From Peribacillus folii (GTDB lineage Bacteria > Bacillota > Bacilli > Bacillales > DSM-1321): a stretch of DNA of 64,000 bases. Of this stretch, positions 1 to 9,115 are shown one piece after another. Position 1 is the stretch's first letter, and each line of letters begins with the position of its first letter. The notes beneath the pieces were generated by a model. It saw only the letters and a list, made by a program, of their open reading frames with translations. It had not been told where the DNA came from and searched no databases. A program made the translations under genes and the position numbers. The DNA lies in contig NZ_JASJOM010000007.1 of the NCBI RefSeq assembly GCF_030271255.1, positions 248,001 to 312,000 of the forward strand, given 5' to 3'.

Positions 1-319
1 TTTTTCCATTTATTTCGTAGGAAATAGCTAAATTATAGTCCTGGTCAGGAATAAATTTCGTGTTGAAACTAAAAGTATTACTTTCTTTTAATTCAGGGAA
101 CTCGCTTAAGACTACCCTCTCTCCATCTCCGTTAACCAGATAGAGTTTAGACTCTGGGATTGTATCTTGGGAAGCATTGTAAACACTTATATTAATACCA
201 TCTGGTAAGGTTGAAAATTCTCCTTGTGAAATTTGCTTATAAACATAAAGGGTACCAACAACTAAAATAAATAAGCCCACAGGAATACTTATTAAAAATA
301 TTATTTTTTTATTTGTCAT
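1..319 (-). CDS. Hypothetical membrane-anchored protein (C-terminal part outside window)
   Basis: The frame starts at ATG 319-317 and stays open to the window edge, giving about 106 residues. It begins with a short lysine-rich stretch (MTNKKI), then one hydrophobic segment at about residues 6-24 that looks like an uncleaved signal anchor, then a polar, probably beta-rich extracellular part. An AAAAGGTG ribosome binding site lies about 7 bases upstream. I do not recognise the family. It is followed upstream by a small lipoprotein gene on the same strand (gap about 50 bases), so the two may be cotranscribed. Base composition is clearly more AT-rich than the region after 1390, which could indicate acquired DNA, but this is only an impression from reading. 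Confidence 0.6.
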   Translation of the reverse strand, partial: MTNKKIIFLISIPVGLFILVVGTLYVYKQISQGEFSTLPDGINISVYNASQDTIPESKLYLVNGDGERVVLSEFPELKESNTFSFNTKFIPDQDYNLAISYEINGK

Positions 320-371
320 ACTTTACACCTTTTTCTTTAAATAAAGGCTCTGTTAAAGTTAGTTATTGATA

Positions 372-860
372 CTAACCTAGAAAAAACTGATTAATTGATT
401 CCTCAGACTTCAGTTGTTCCTGTATCAGGTTTTTTAAGTCCTGTTCATTTTCAAATCCATCCAACTTATTGTTGTACCAATCTTGTAATTTCTCTTTTGT
501 TACAGAGAATCCATTGTCTGGAAATTTAAATGTAATCCAATCTACATTTTTGATTAAAGCAAAAAGAAATGTAGAGTTTGATATTACAGTTTCTTTCAGT
601 TCTTTATCTACTTTTTCCGCTTCAATATCATTATATTCCAAAGTAATTCCATATGGTTCTTTCTTGGTTTCAAGTGAAATTTGATTCAACTTTTTGTTGT
701 GTGCCAATTCTTTTACGATATTCCCAACTGCACTGTTATCACCAACATATGAATCCTTATATTGAAACAAATCAGTTTTTGAATCAGCATTTAGACTGCA
801 TCCACTTGATAATATCATTAGGGATAACAATGAAATGAAAAAAATGGGAATCCGCTTCAC
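372..860 (-). CDS. Small predicted lipoprotein of unknown function
   Basis: The protein has a lipoprotein signal peptide: a basic start (MKRIP), a hydrophobic core, and lipobox LSSGC, so it should be lipidated and held on the outer face of the membrane. I place the start at GTG 860-858 because AGAGGATATA lies directly upstream and gives a normal basic n-region. An ATG at 878 would add an acidic MKEEDIV stretch and has no visible Shine-Dalgarno. The mature part (about 140 residues) is polar and helical, and I do not recognise it. It precedes the truncated anchored protein on the same strand, so a small surface-protein operon is possible. AT-rich like its neighbour. Confidence 0.6.
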   Translation of the reverse strand: MKRIPIFFISLLSLMILSSGCSLNADSKTDLFQYKDSYVGDNSAVGNIVKELAHNKKLNQISLETKKEPYGITLEYNDIEAEKVDKELKETVISNSTFLFALIKNVDWITFKFPDNGFSVTKEKLQDWYNNKLDGFENEQDLKNLIQEQLKSEESINQFFLG

Positions 861-1138
861 TATATCCTCTTCTTTCATCTAATATTTTCTATCTAATTTT
901 TTCATATTCAACAAAATCCCTCCTAATAATTTCTTATCTTTGAATTTCAATAAAAATAAGATTAAGGAGAATTTAGAGAGACGTAAGCTATCATAAGTAT
1001 CCGAGATTTTATATACAAAGGATGTTGGTATAAATTCCTTAATATGCTGTTTAGTGCTTTCGTTACTACGACTATCGACAAATAAGAACCGCCACTCCTT
1101 AAAATTAATTATATATATAAATAAACTTCTACGCGTTC

Positions 1139-1167
1139 CAAAAATGAAACACCAGGTTTCATTTTTG
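1139..1167. repeat. Perfect 12-bp inverted repeat with 5-base loop
   Basis: The arms CAAAAATGAAAC (1139-1150) and GTTTCATTTTTG (1156-1167) are perfect reverse complements. The repeat lies between divergent genes, so it does not terminate either adjacent gene. It could be a leftover terminator from a lost gene or an operator. Confidence 0.5.
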
Positions 1168-1288
1168 AGATAGTAAGAATATGAAATGAATTAAAATTCA
1201 CTAGTCTCCCTTTAGTAACACTTCTAAAGTCATAGGCCGTCCCCTTCGGTCGCCCCCCTTCCTCCTACTCGTTTGATACCGTAAAATA

Positions 1289-1317
1289 TTGAATATTCAG
1301 TTTATTTTTCCGATAAA
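1289..1317 (+). promoter_or_regulatory. Candidate sigma-A promoter of the amino acid ABC importer
   Basis: TTGAAT (1289-1294) and GATAAA (1312-1317) are separated by 17 bases, about 75 bases upstream of the substrate-binding protein gene. This is a match by eye only. Confidence 0.35.
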
Positions 1318-1390
1318 ATAAGGTTATTCACTATCTCGGAAGGGTATAGACCTTTCGATTAGTTTTTTTGAAGGGAGAAATGAGATTATC

Positions 1391-2170
1391 ATGAAATCAT
1401 CCGTTACATTCATTTTATCCATACTGGTTATTCTCGGGCTTTTGTCCGGCTGTGCTGAAAAGGATCAGCTAGAGGATGAGAGTAAGCTGATTGATAAGGA
1501 CCAGTTTGTTTTCGCTGCCTCAGGTGAATTCAAGCCATTCAGTTATGTCAATGATGACATGACCGTAACAGGTTTCGATATTGAAGTGGGCGATGCCATT
1601 GCCAAGGAACTTAACCTTGAGCCAGTCCCTAAGCGGATTAAATTCAAAGGGATCGTCGAGGGTGTTAAAACCGGCCGGGCGGACGCCGCGGTTGCCAGCC
1701 ATACGATCAATGAAGAACGAAGTAAACATGTTGCCTTCTCGACCCCCTATTATTACTCGGGGCCCCAAATCTTCGTCCGATCCGATAGCGATATTAAAAC
1801 GGTTGATGATTTAAAGGGAAAGGAAGTTGCGGCTTCGAAAGGTTCTACATATGCAACCACTGCAGAAAAATATACAAATCATGTAAAAACGTATGACAGT
1901 GATATCACCGCGCTTAAAGCGTTGAGCGAAGGACGTCATGATGCCGTCATCACCGACTTCGTCACCGGCAAGGAAGCAGCCAAGGAAGGTTTCGATGTCA
2001 AGGGCCGGCAATTGATCGAACGCAGCGAGCAGGCGGTCGTCCTGCCAACCGACAATCCCCAGCTGCTAAAACGGATCAATGAAGCACTTGAGAACCTCCG
2101 GAAAGACGGAACGCTCGCGAGGATCAGCAAAAAGTACTTTGGTGAGGACATCACTACTAAGCCGGAATAA
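1391..2170 (+). CDS. Amino acid ABC transporter, substrate-binding lipoprotein
   Basis: A 259-aa extracellular solute-binding protein of family 3 (polar amino acid type). The signal peptide ends in lipobox LLSGC with the lipidated Cys near residue 21. The mature domain starts with the family pattern FxFAASGEFKPFSY, continues with GFDIEVGDAIAKEL, and carries the usual second-lobe stretches (TPYYYSGPQIFVR, LKGKEVAASKGSTY, ALSEGRHDAVITD). GAAGGGAGA lies upstream of the ATG. It is the first gene of a three-gene operon with permease and ATPase downstream. The ligand cannot be fixed from sequence; arginine, glutamine, histidine and cystine binders all look like this. Confidence 0.93.
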   Translation: MKSSVTFILSILVILGLLSGCAEKDQLEDESKLIDKDQFVFAASGEFKPFSYVNDDMTVTGFDIEVGDAIAKELNLEPVPKRIKFKGIVEGVKTGRADAAVASHTINEERSKHVAFSTPYYYSGPQIFVRSDSDIKTVDDLKGKEVAASKGSTYATTAEKYTNHVKTYDSDITALKALSEGRHDAVITDFVTGKEAAKEGFDVKGRQLIERSEQAVVLPTDNPQLLKRINEALENLRKDGTLARISKKYFGEDITTKPE

Positions 2171-2196
2171 AGATTGATAGAAAGGGAGTCATTACA

Positions 2197-2862
2197 TTGC
2201 CAAGTTTTTCACATTTTTTCGATACATTATTTAGCTCGTCGGACGTGTTCATCCGTGCCATGCTCCTCACATTGGAACTGACGGTAGTTTCCATTATTGT
2301 AGGGATCGTCATCGGTTTGCTTTTTGCCCTTTTAAAAATTTCCAATATAAAGATCCTTGCCTGGATTTCGGATGCTTACGTATTCCTCGTACGGGGAACA
2401 CCGCTGATCGTCCAAATTTTCATCCTCTACTTCGGTATCAGCAATCTCTTCTTATTGCCTGACTTCTGGGCCGCATCACTCGCCCTTGCCTTCCATAACG
2501 GAGCGTATATCTCTGAAATATTGCGCGGTACGATTCAATCGATCGATAAAGGACAAATGGAAGCCGGCCGCTCCCTTGGCATGAGCAATTCACTCACATT
2601 GAGGAGAATCATCCTGCCACAGGCCTTCCGCCGTGCATTGCCGCCGCTGGGCAACCAATTCATCATCGGACTGAAGGATTCTTCTCTAGCAGCCTTCATC
2701 TCCATGAATGAGCTGTTTAACGTAGCCACTACGCTCGGCTCGAATAATTTCGATGAGATGACGTATTTATTGATCGTAGCGGTCTACTACTTGATTCTTG
2801 TGGCATTCCTGACCATTGTCGTCAATTTATTCGAAAAGAAACTGTCCATTAGTGATCGATAG
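2197..2862 (+). CDS. Amino acid ABC transporter, permease
   Basis: A 221-aa inner-membrane permease of the HisM/GlnP type. It starts at TTG 2197, eight bases after AAAGGGAG. An amphipathic N-terminus ([20 protein letters not shown]) is followed by hydrophobic segments at about 18-42, 55-80 and 85-105 and a C-terminal segment at about 185-210. The ABC-coupling EAA loop is clear: [21 protein letters not shown] at about 125-145. It sits 26 bases after the binding-protein gene and 11 bases before the ATPase gene, so the three should be one transcript. With a single permease gene the transporter is probably a homodimeric channel. Confidence 0.94.
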   Translation: MPSFSHFFDTLFSSSDVFIRAMLLTLELTVVSIIVGIVIGLLFALLKISNIKILAWISDAYVFLVRGTPLIVQIFILYFGISNLFLLPDFWAASLALAFHNGAYISEILRGTIQSIDKGQMEAGRSLGMSNSLTLRRIILPQAFRRALPPLGNQFIIGLKDSSLAAFISMNELFNVATTLGSNNFDEMTYLLIVAVYYLILVAFLTIVVNLFEKKLSISDR

Positions 2863-2873
2863 GGGGAATTGAA

Positions 2874-3614
2874 ATGGAACAAAAAGAAATGATTCGCATC
2901 AGGAATTTAAATAAATCTTACGGGGATCTGCATGTACTGAAAGATATTGATATGAAGGTATTGGATAGCGATGTGGTATGTCTGATCGGGCCAAGTGGTT
3001 CCGGTAAAAGCACCCTGCTTCGCTGCTTGAATTACTTGGAAAAGAAAGACAGCGGGCAAATTCTCATTGAGGGGACGGAGGTCAAGCCAGGCACCCATGA
3101 TATCAATGAAATCCGCGCGAAAGTCGGAATGGTCTTTCAGCATTTCCATCTCTTCCCGCATATGACGGTCCTTGAAAATGTCATTGAAGCACCCACTCAT
3201 GTTAAAAAGGTGCCTAAGGCCCAGGCGATTGAAGAAGCAAAGGCATTGCTTGCCAAAGTCGGCTTATCAGATAAGGCCGATGTTTATCCTAGCAAGCTCT
3301 CAGGCGGGCAGAAACAGCGTGTTGCCATCGCCCGTGCGCTTGCGATGAAGCCTGATATCCTGCTCTTTGATGAGCCTACCTCCGCCCTCGACCCCGAGCT
3401 GGTCGGCGAGGTTCTAACTACGATGAAGGAGCTTGCCCTGGAAGGGATGACGATGGTGGTCGTAACGCATGAAATGAGCTTTGCCCGTGATGTTGGCGAC
3501 TGGATCGTTTTCATGCATGATGGCCGGGTTGTCGAAAGCGGCCCGCCAAAAGATTTCTTCACAAATCCAAAAGAAGAGCGGACGAAGGAATTCCTGCAAA
3601 CGACAATCTTTTGA
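2874..3614 (+). CDS. Amino acid ABC transporter, ATP-binding protein
   Basis: A 246-aa ATPase of the polar amino acid importer class (GlnQ/HisP type) that powers the permease upstream. Walker A is GPSGSGKST (about residues 42-50), the Q-loop is in [13 protein letters not shown], the signature motif is [15 protein letters not shown], Walker B is [13 protein letters not shown] and the switch His is in [12 protein letters not shown]. The length is normal for the family. A GGGGGAATTGAA spacer precedes the ATG. It is the last gene of the operon, and the transcript probably ends at the hairpin at 3761-3799. Confidence 0.95.
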   Translation: MEQKEMIRIRNLNKSYGDLHVLKDIDMKVLDSDVVCLIGPSGSGKSTLLRCLNYLEKKDSGQILIEGTEVKPGTHDINEIRAKVGMVFQHFHLFPHMTVLENVIEAPTHVKKVPKAQAIEEAKALLAKVGLSDKADVYPSKLSGGQKQRVAIARALAMKPDILLFDEPTSALDPELVGEVLTTMKELALEGMTMVVVTHEMSFARDVGDWIVFMHDGRVVESGPPKDFFTNPKEERTKEFLQTTIF

Positions 3615-3622
3615 TTAGGCAA

Positions 3623-3748
3623 GGATAATTCGTCCTTCATTGCCGGTTTTCCGTCCTAACACGGAAACAATTCGTCCTAAACAACCGTTATTCCGGCCAT
3701 GATCGGGAATAATTCGTACTAAACCACCAATATACCGGCCTAGAGCCG
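3623..3748 (+). repeat. Three tandem imperfect 42-bp repeats
   Basis: Units at 3623-3664, 3665-3706 and 3707-3748 are each exactly 42 bases. Shared positions include ATAATTCGT or CAATTCGT at unit bases 3-11, CTAAAC near bases 13-18, and CCGG near bases 29-33. Units 2 and 3 are closest to each other. The repeats lie after the importer ATPase stop and before its terminator, so they would be transcribed. No open frame runs through them with a start signal. Confidence 0.75.
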
Positions 3749-3760
3749 ACGTCATGATGA

Positions 3761-3799
3761 GAGCAATTCAGGGTACAATCCTGGATTGCTCATTTTTTT
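3761..3799 (+). terminator. Intrinsic terminator of the amino acid importer operon
   Basis: GAGCAATTCAGG (3761-3772) pairs with CCTGGATTGCTC (3780-3791), with one mismatch, and is followed by A and seven T residues. Confidence 0.85.
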
Positions 3800-3982
3800 G
3801 CCAAGTAATGGTCCTCAACCCATAAACCCCGTGTTCCATGGATATTTCTAGGTTGAAGACGCAAACTATATACTTGATGAATAAACCCCGTTTCCGGCTC
3901 GAACATGGAAAAATATCTGTATTTATGGTATATATACAGGTAAAATTAAAAGAAGTATATAAATGAAAGAGGTCGAATTCAG

Positions 3983-5635
3983 TTGGAAAATAACGCTTCG
4001 AATTTTATTAAAACGATCATAAAAGATGATCTGGAGACCGGAAAACATGATCATATCATCACCCGCTTCCCTCCTGAGCCAAATGGATATTTACATATCG
4101 GGCACGCCAAATCGATCATTTTGAATTTTGGGGTGGCGGATGATTTCAACGGGAAAACGAACCTGCGCTTCGATGATACCAATCCATTGAAGGAGGACAT
4201 CGAATATGTCAATTCCATCAAGGAAGACGTTAAATGGCTCGGCTACGATTGGGACAATCTTTTCTTCGCTTCCGACTATTTCGATGAAATGTTTAAAAGA
4301 GCTGTGCTGCTCATCAATAAAGGGTTGGCGTACGTGGACGACCTTAATGCCGATCAAATTCGGGAATTCCGCGGAACGCTGACAGAGCCTGGAAAAGACA
4401 GCCCCTACCGCAATCGAACGGTCGAGGAAAATCTTGATTTATTTGAAAAGATGCGTAACGGTGAGTTCGGGAACGGTGAAAAGGTGCTGCGTGCCAAAAT
4501 CGATATGAGCTCGCCGAACATTAACCTGCGCGATCCGGTTATCTACCGCATTTCCCATATCGAGCACCATAACACGGGAAATAAGTGGTGCATTTACCCG
4601 ATGTATGCCTTTGCCCACCCGATAGAAGACGCCATCGAAGGAGTCACACACTCGATTTGTACTCTTGAGTTCGAGGATCAACGTCCGCTTTATGACTGGA
4701 TCGTCGAAAATTGTGAAATGGAAAGTAAACCGCAGCAATATGAATTTGGCCGCCTTAATCTGACCAATACCGTAATGAGCAAGCGAAAACTGAAACAACT
4801 GGTCGACGAACGCTTCGTGGACGGCTGGGACGATCCCCGGATGCCAACCATCTCAGGCTTGCGCAGGCGCGGGTATACCCCTGAAGCCATTCGGGCATTC
4901 TGCCAAGAGATTGGCGTCGCGAAAACAAGCGGTGTCGTGGACTCCCAAATGCTCGATCATTTCGTACGGGAGGATTTAAAGCTGAAGGCCCCACGGACGA
5001 TGGCTGTGTTGAACCCGCTTAAGGTCGTCATCACCAATTATCCGGAAGGCGAGGTTGAATGGCTGGATGCTGAAATCAATCCGGAAGTTCCGGAAATGGG
5101 CATGCGCAAAATCCCATTCTCTCGTGAAATCTATATCGAACAAGACGATTTCATGGAAAATCCGCCAAAAAAATACTTCCGTCTTTTCCCGGGCAATGAA
5201 GTCCGTTTAAAGCACGCTTATTTCATTAAATGTGAAGAAGTGATAAAAGACGATGCTGGCAATGTCATTGAGCTTCACTGCACATATGACGTGGAAACGA
5301 AAAGCGGATCCGGCTTCACTGGACGCAAGGTAAAAGGGACATTGCACTGGGTCGAGGCTTCGCAAGCAATTCCAGCGGAATTCCGCAACTACCAACCCTT
5401 GATCTTGGATTCCGCAGCGGACGATGAAGAAGAAAAAACATTCCTGGAGCGGGTCAATCCGGAATCGATTGAAATTCTACAAGGCTTCGCCGAGCCCAAT
5501 ATGAAAGATGTACAGCCTCAGGATAAATTCCAATTTTTCAGGCATGGCTACTATAATGTCGATCCAAAGCTCACGAAGGCCGATCACCTGGTATTCAACC
5601 AAATTGTCGGATTGAAAAGTTCATTCAAGCTGTAA
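3983..5635 (+). CDS. glnS: Glutaminyl-tRNA synthetase
   Basis: A 550-aa class I aminoacyl-tRNA synthetase that charges tRNA-Gln directly. The HIGH signature is in [15 protein letters not shown] (about residues 30-44), the GlnRS pattern LRFDDTNP follows, and the KMSKS-like loop is VMSKRKL. The C-terminal half has the beta-barrel anticodon-binding domains seen in E. coli GlnRS (554 aa), and the length matches with no extra YqeY-like tail. The start is TTG 3983, ten bases after AAAGAGGT. Most Bacilli lack this enzyme and make Gln-tRNA through a non-discriminating GluRS plus GatCAB, so a lateral origin is likely. It stands alone and is closed by the hairpin at 5641-5676. Confidence 0.95.
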   Translation: MENNASNFIKTIIKDDLETGKHDHIITRFPPEPNGYLHIGHAKSIILNFGVADDFNGKTNLRFDDTNPLKEDIEYVNSIKEDVKWLGYDWDNLFFASDYFDEMFKRAVLLINKGLAYVDDLNADQIREFRGTLTEPGKDSPYRNRTVEENLDLFEKMRNGEFGNGEKVLRAKIDMSSPNINLRDPVIYRISHIEHHNTGNKWCIYPMYAFAHPIEDAIEGVTHSICTLEFEDQRPLYDWIVENCEMESKPQQYEFGRLNLTNTVMSKRKLKQLVDERFVDGWDDPRMPTISGLRRRGYTPEAIRAFCQEIGVAKTSGVVDSQMLDHFVREDLKLKAPRTMAVLNPLKVVITNYPEGEVEWLDAEINPEVPEMGMRKIPFSREIYIEQDDFMENPPKKYFRLFPGNEVRLKHAYFIKCEEVIKDDAGNVIELHCTYDVETKSGSGFTGRKVKGTLHWVEASQAIPAEFRNYQPLILDSAADDEEEKTFLERVNPESIEILQGFAEPNMKDVQPQDKFQFFRHGYYNVDPKLTKADHLVFNQIVGLKSSFKL

Positions 5636-5640
5636 CCAAA

Positions 5641-5676
5641 AAAGAGAACCAGGCCCCGCGGGCACTGGTTCTTTTT
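5641..5676 (+). terminator. Bidirectional terminator between glnS and the STAS gene
   Basis: AGAACCAG (5645-5652) pairs with CTGGTTCT (5665-5672), with a T run after it on the plus strand and an A run before it that would serve the convergent minus-strand gene. Confidence 0.8.
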
Positions 5677-5681
5677 CCTGT

Positions 5682-6539
5682 TCATACATGCTCGTAAAGC
5701 TGGATTCCTTGCTTGGAAAGCGCCTGCTTTAACGTGCTATAGGTCGAAACCTGGCTGAAATCAAGCCCTAGCTGGATCGCCGTCTGGGCAACCTCCGGAC
5801 GAATTCCGGATATGGTCGATTTTATGCCTAATAAATTCAGGGTGCTTATCAATTCAAAGACTTGTTGGGCAACCATCGTATCCAATAGCGTGACCCCCGA
5901 CAAATCGATGAAAAGGTGAGATACATTTTTGCTGATGCACTTGCTGGGAGTCGTATCCAGGATTTCCTTAGCCCGGTAGGTGTCGATTTCCCCAATCAGC
6001 GGCAATACAGCCATGGCGTCAACAATCGGGATGATAGGCGATCCCAATTCATTGATCAAGTTCTGCTGAGCGAGCAGCCGTTTTTTGGTCAACAGATAAT
6101 ATTGCTCAGTGAACTCACGATTCAATTGATCGAATGCCTGGTTAAAAAGCCGGCTCCACCGAATGATCATATCCTTCGAAATGTTATTATCATCCTTAAG
6201 CATATGGTCCGTTATGAAGTCCCAGTAAGTTTCCCTTACTTTATTAAGCGCTTCCAGCACCTCGTATATGGGCGTGTCCGATTCAACCCTGCTTTTCGCG
6301 ACCATTATGGCCCATTCCTCCATATTTTCAATAAAGGAACTTTTATCTTCAAGCAAAGCACTTGTCACGGTCTTGATCGTCAACGTATTCTGCTTCCTCA
6401 GAAGCTCCTCGACTTTTGCATCGGTATCCACGGAATAGATCGAACCAGCCTGCTTTTCCCTTAAAGACAGCCATTTTTCCGTAATCGTTGATGAATGATC
6501 AAGGATATAGCGATATAAAATTTCATCTACTTTTTCCAT
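5682..6539 (-). CDS. RsbR-type stressosome co-antagonist (STAS domain)
   Basis: A 285-aa protein of the RsbR paralogue family. These assemble with RsbS into the cytoplasmic stressosome and release the RsbT kinase on stress. The N-terminal half (about 1-150) is a helical, globin-like sensor region that lacks the heme motif. The C-terminal half (about 160-275) is a STAS domain. Both phosphorylatable threonine regions seen in RsbR proteins can be recognised: IGEIDTYRA and LSGVTLLDTMVAQ. It lies 23 bases after the fused msrAB gene on the same strand, so it is probably cotranscribed with methionine sulfoxide repair. That link fits oxidative stress sensing but is an inference. RsbS and RsbT are not in the window. 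Confidence 0.85.
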   Translation of the reverse strand: MEKVDEILYRYILDHSSTITEKWLSLREKQAGSIYSVDTDAKVEELLRKQNTLTIKTVTSALLEDKSSFIENMEEWAIMVAKSRVESDTPIYEVLEALNKVRETYWDFITDHMLKDDNNISKDMIIRWSRLFNQAFDQLNREFTEQYYLLTKKRLLAQQNLINELGSPIIPIVDAMAVLPLIGEIDTYRAKEILDTTPSKCISKNVSHLFIDLSGVTLLDTMVAQQVFELISTLNLLGIKSTISGIRPEVAQTAIQLGLDFSQVSTYSTLKQALSKQGIQLYEHV

Positions 6540-6562
6540 TTTTGTTCCCCTATCTCCAAAAT

Positions 6563-7516
6563 TTATTTCACCTTAAAAAGCAACAATAAATCGCCATACC
6601 CCTCTTTTTCCATATCAACTCTTGGAATGAAGCGAAGGGCGGCGGAGTTCATGCAATACCTTGTCCCTTTTGGTCCTGGTCCGTCAGGGAATACGTGGCC
6701 AAGATGGGAATCGGCATCCCTGCTGCGCACCTCCGTGCGGGTCATTCGATGGCTGAGATCGACTTTTTCATGGACGCTTGCCGACATGATGGGCTTCGTG
6801 AAGCTTGGCCAGCCACATCCGCTATCATACTTGTCCCGAGAACAGAATAGAGGCTCCCCAGAAACGACATCGACATAGATGCCTTCTTTAAAGTGATTCC
6901 AATAGGCATTATCAAAAGGTGACTCCGTACCATTTTCCTGGGTGACATAAAACTGGATATCGGTCAAAATATCTCTAAGATGGGTGTTATCCTTAGGCCA
7001 ATGTTGTTTCATGAAGGCTTCCCGTCCTGAGCCTTTGTGATATAAGGCATAGCGAAACTGATTTTTCCGGTGGAATTGTTGATGATACTCCTCTGCTGCG
7101 TAAAAAGTTCCTGCTGGTAAAATATTGGTGACGATCGGCTTTTTGAACCGCCCGCTCATCCTCAATTCTTCCTTTGATTGCATCGCTTCCCGTTTTTGGC
7201 GTTCATTATGATAGAATATGGCTGCCTTGTATGACTGCCCTCTATCGGAAAACTGGCCGCTGTCATCCGTTGGATCGATCTGGCGCCAAAATATCTCTAC
7301 TAATTCTTTAAAGGAAATGATCGTTGGATCGAATACGACCTGAACCGCTTCAACATGATCAGTCGATCCGGCGATCACTTGTTTATAACTCGGGTTGGGC
7401 GCAACACCGCCCGTATAGCCTGATGTCACCTCGATGATTCCCTCTGTTTCATCAAAGGGAGCGACCATGCACCAAAAACAACCTCCTGCAAAGATAGCCG
7501 TTTCATTCTCATTCAT
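6563..7516 (-). CDS. msrAB: Bifunctional peptide methionine sulfoxide reductase MsrA-MsrB
   Basis: A 317-aa fusion that repairs both stereoisomers of oxidised methionine in the cytoplasm. MsrA comes first, with the GCFWC motif near residues 12-16, followed by VTSGYTGG and the [18 protein letters not shown] region. MsrB follows from about residue 170, with GEPLF, the DSGCGWPSF block and [11 protein letters not shown], which holds the catalytic Cys near the C-terminus. The start is ATG 7516, about ten bases after GGAGAGGG. A longer TTG-started frame would run through this ribosome binding site. The RsbR-like gene follows after 23 bases. Fused forms are common in Firmicutes, and separate msrA and msrB genes may exist elsewhere. 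Confidence 0.93.
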   Translation of the reverse strand: MNENETAIFAGGCFWCMVAPFDETEGIIEVTSGYTGGVAPNPSYKQVIAGSTDHVEAVQVVFDPTIISFKELVEIFWRQIDPTDDSGQFSDRGQSYKAAIFYHNERQKREAMQSKEELRMSGRFKKPIVTNILPAGTFYAAEEYHQQFHRKNQFRYALYHKGSGREAFMKQHWPKDNTHLRDILTDIQFYVTQENGTESPFDNAYWNHFKEGIYVDVVSGEPLFCSRDKYDSGCGWPSFTKPIMSASVHEKVDLSHRMTRTEVRSRDADSHLGHVFPDGPGPKGTRYCMNSAALRFIPRVDMEKEGYGDLLLLFKVK

Positions 7517-7600
7517 TGTCCGCCAACACCCTCTCCGTGACAAGTCATTTTATGTATTATATACCAATACGCCGATACCCCTTCGATTTCGCTATACGAA

Positions 7601-7632
7601 AGAGGCACTTAGAAGTAATTCCAAGTGCCTCT
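7601..7632 (-). terminator. Terminator of the nucleoside transporter gene
   Basis: AGAGGCACTT (7601-7610) pairs perfectly with AAGTGCCTCT (7623-7632). In the minus direction it is followed by only a short T stretch (TTCG), so termination may be moderate. Confidence 0.65.
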
Positions 7633-7669
7633 CATGATAAATCCGCTTTCCATTCAAAAAATGTGGTAC

Positions 7670-8854
7670 TTAAATAATCACACTGACGATGATCGCTGAT
7701 AGGATGCTGACAAGCGTCGCACCATAAAGAAGCTTCAGGCCGAAACGAGCAACGACATTCCCTTGCTTTTCATGAAGGCCTTTAACTGCACCAGCAATGA
7801 TTCCAATGGAAGAAAAATTCGCAAAGGAAACCAAGAAAACGGATACGATCCCAATTGTACGATCACTTAACGCCTTTGCGGCATCCCCTAAGCTCAGCAT
7901 CGCAACGAATTCATTCGTCACTAGCTTTGTCGCCATGATTCCGCCAGCCGTCACGGCTTCTGAAATCGGAACACCCATAATGAAGGCAAATGGAGCAAAG
8001 ATATAGCCGAGGATTTCCTGGAAGCTGATGCCGATGATCATATCGAATAAGCTGTTGATTCCTGCAATCAGGGCAACGAACCCGATAAGCATCGCTGCAA
8101 CCGTCATGGCCACTTTAAAGCCATCCATGATATATTCCCCAAGCATTTCGAAGAAAGACTGCTTTTCCGCCCCTTCTTCAACGACAAGGATATCATCATC
8201 ATCCGTTACCGTATAAGGGTTGATGATCGATGCAATGATGAATCCGCCAAACATATTGATGACAATTGCCGTCACGACATACTTCGGTTCAATCATCGTC
8301 ATGTAAGCACCGACGATCGACATCGATACCGTTGACATTGCTGAGGCACAAAGTGTATACATCCGTGCTGGCGGAATGGCACCAAGCTGTTTTTTCAAGG
8401 TTATGAAAACCTCGGATTGTCCGACGATTGCGGATGCGACCGCATTGTAGGATTCCAATTTACCCATTCCATTTATCTTGCTTAACAGTAACCCGATCCA
8501 CTTCATGATGAATGGCAGGATTTTAAAGTGCTGTAAGATCCCGATCAATGCCGAGATGAACACGATGGGAAGAAGAACATTTAAAAAGAACGGTGCTGCT
8601 CCATCATTTGCAATGCCGCCAAATACGAAGCTAATCCCTTCATTTGCCCATTCCAGAAGCTTTCCAAAGCCATCGGCAATCGAGTTAATGATCACTAACC
8701 CGAACTTCGTATTCAATAAAAGATAGGTCAAAATAAGCTGAATGATCACCATGAAGATAATCGGTTTAATTTTAACCTTCTTCCGGTCACTACTCACTAA
8801 TAAAGCTAGTCCAAAAACAATAAGCAGTCCTAAAATAGCAATCAGAAATTTCAT
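7670..8854 (-). CDS. Concentrative nucleoside transporter (CNT/NupC family)
   Basis: A 394-aa multi-pass membrane protein that couples nucleoside uptake to H+ or Na+. About ten hydrophobic segments are visible, starting at residues 1-20. Family hallmarks include the pore stretch [21 protein letters not shown] in the middle and the C-terminal [21 protein letters not shown] block, which carries the nucleoside/cation site in this family. Length agrees with B. subtilis NupC-type proteins (about 390-400 aa). It is monocistronic, with its own terminator and a cre-like site upstream at 8921-8934. Several CNT paralogues exist in Bacilli, so no specific symbol is given. Confidence 0.93.
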   Translation of the reverse strand: MKFLIAILGLLIVFGLALLVSSDRKKVKIKPIIFMVIIQLILTYLLLNTKFGLVIINSIADGFGKLLEWANEGISFVFGGIANDGAAPFFLNVLLPIVFISALIGILQHFKILPFIMKWIGLLLSKINGMGKLESYNAVASAIVGQSEVFITLKKQLGAIPPARMYTLCASAMSTVSMSIVGAYMTMIEPKYVVTAIVINMFGGFIIASIINPYTVTDDDDILVVEEGAEKQSFFEMLGEYIMDGFKVAMTVAAMLIGFVALIAGINSLFDMIIGISFQEILGYIFAPFAFIMGVPISEAVTAGGIMATKLVTNEFVAMLSLGDAAKALSDRTIGIVSVFLVSFANFSSIGIIAGAVKGLHEKQGNVVARFGLKLLYGATLVSILSAIIVSVII

Positions 8855-8920
8855 ATTCTGCCTCCACTAAGGTGAATTTAATGTTCGTGCATTAATAGTA
8901 GGGTACCCTCAAAAAATTTA

Positions 8921-8934
8921 TGCAAACGTTTTCT
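8921..8934. promoter_or_regulatory. cre-like site upstream of the nucleoside transporter
   Basis: TGCAAACGTTTTCT resembles the CcpA consensus TGWAANCGNTNWCA with two mismatches. It lies about 70 bases upstream of the transporter start, consistent with carbon catabolite control. Confidence 0.35.
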
Positions 8935-9061
8935 CTTTCATCCAAAATAGTTGTACGTACCTCTTTAGAACTATATATTAAACTAAAATATTTTGAAGTG
9001 CAATCATTATTTCTCTTTTAAAAATGGCAATTAGTTACAAGTTTGATTTTCCCATAAATAA

Positions 9062-9098
9062 GGAAGGTCCCTTCCTGAGGAACCTTCCCATTTTTTAA
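9062..9098. terminator. Hairpin downstream of the small membrane protein gene
   Basis: GGAAGGT (9062-9068) pairs with ACCTTCC (9082-9088), extended by partial pairing towards the loop. A T6 run follows on the plus strand. In the minus direction the run is TTATTTAT, adequate but weaker. Confidence 0.6.
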
Positions 9099-9115
9099 AA
9101 AGGCATGTAGGATTT

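Larger units (their letters stand above)
879..1390. other. Intergenic region of about 510 bp, AT-rich, no gene seen
   Basis: This gap separates the minus-strand lipoprotein gene from the plus-strand ABC importer. I see no convincing open frame with a ribosome binding site. It holds a 12-bp perfect inverted repeat at 1139-1167 and a plausible sigma-A promoter at 1289-1317. Composition changes around 1200-1260, where a short GC-rich stretch (CCGTCCCCTTCGGTCGCC) appears. The gap might hold decayed genes, but no recognisable remnant can be named. Confidence 0.4.
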
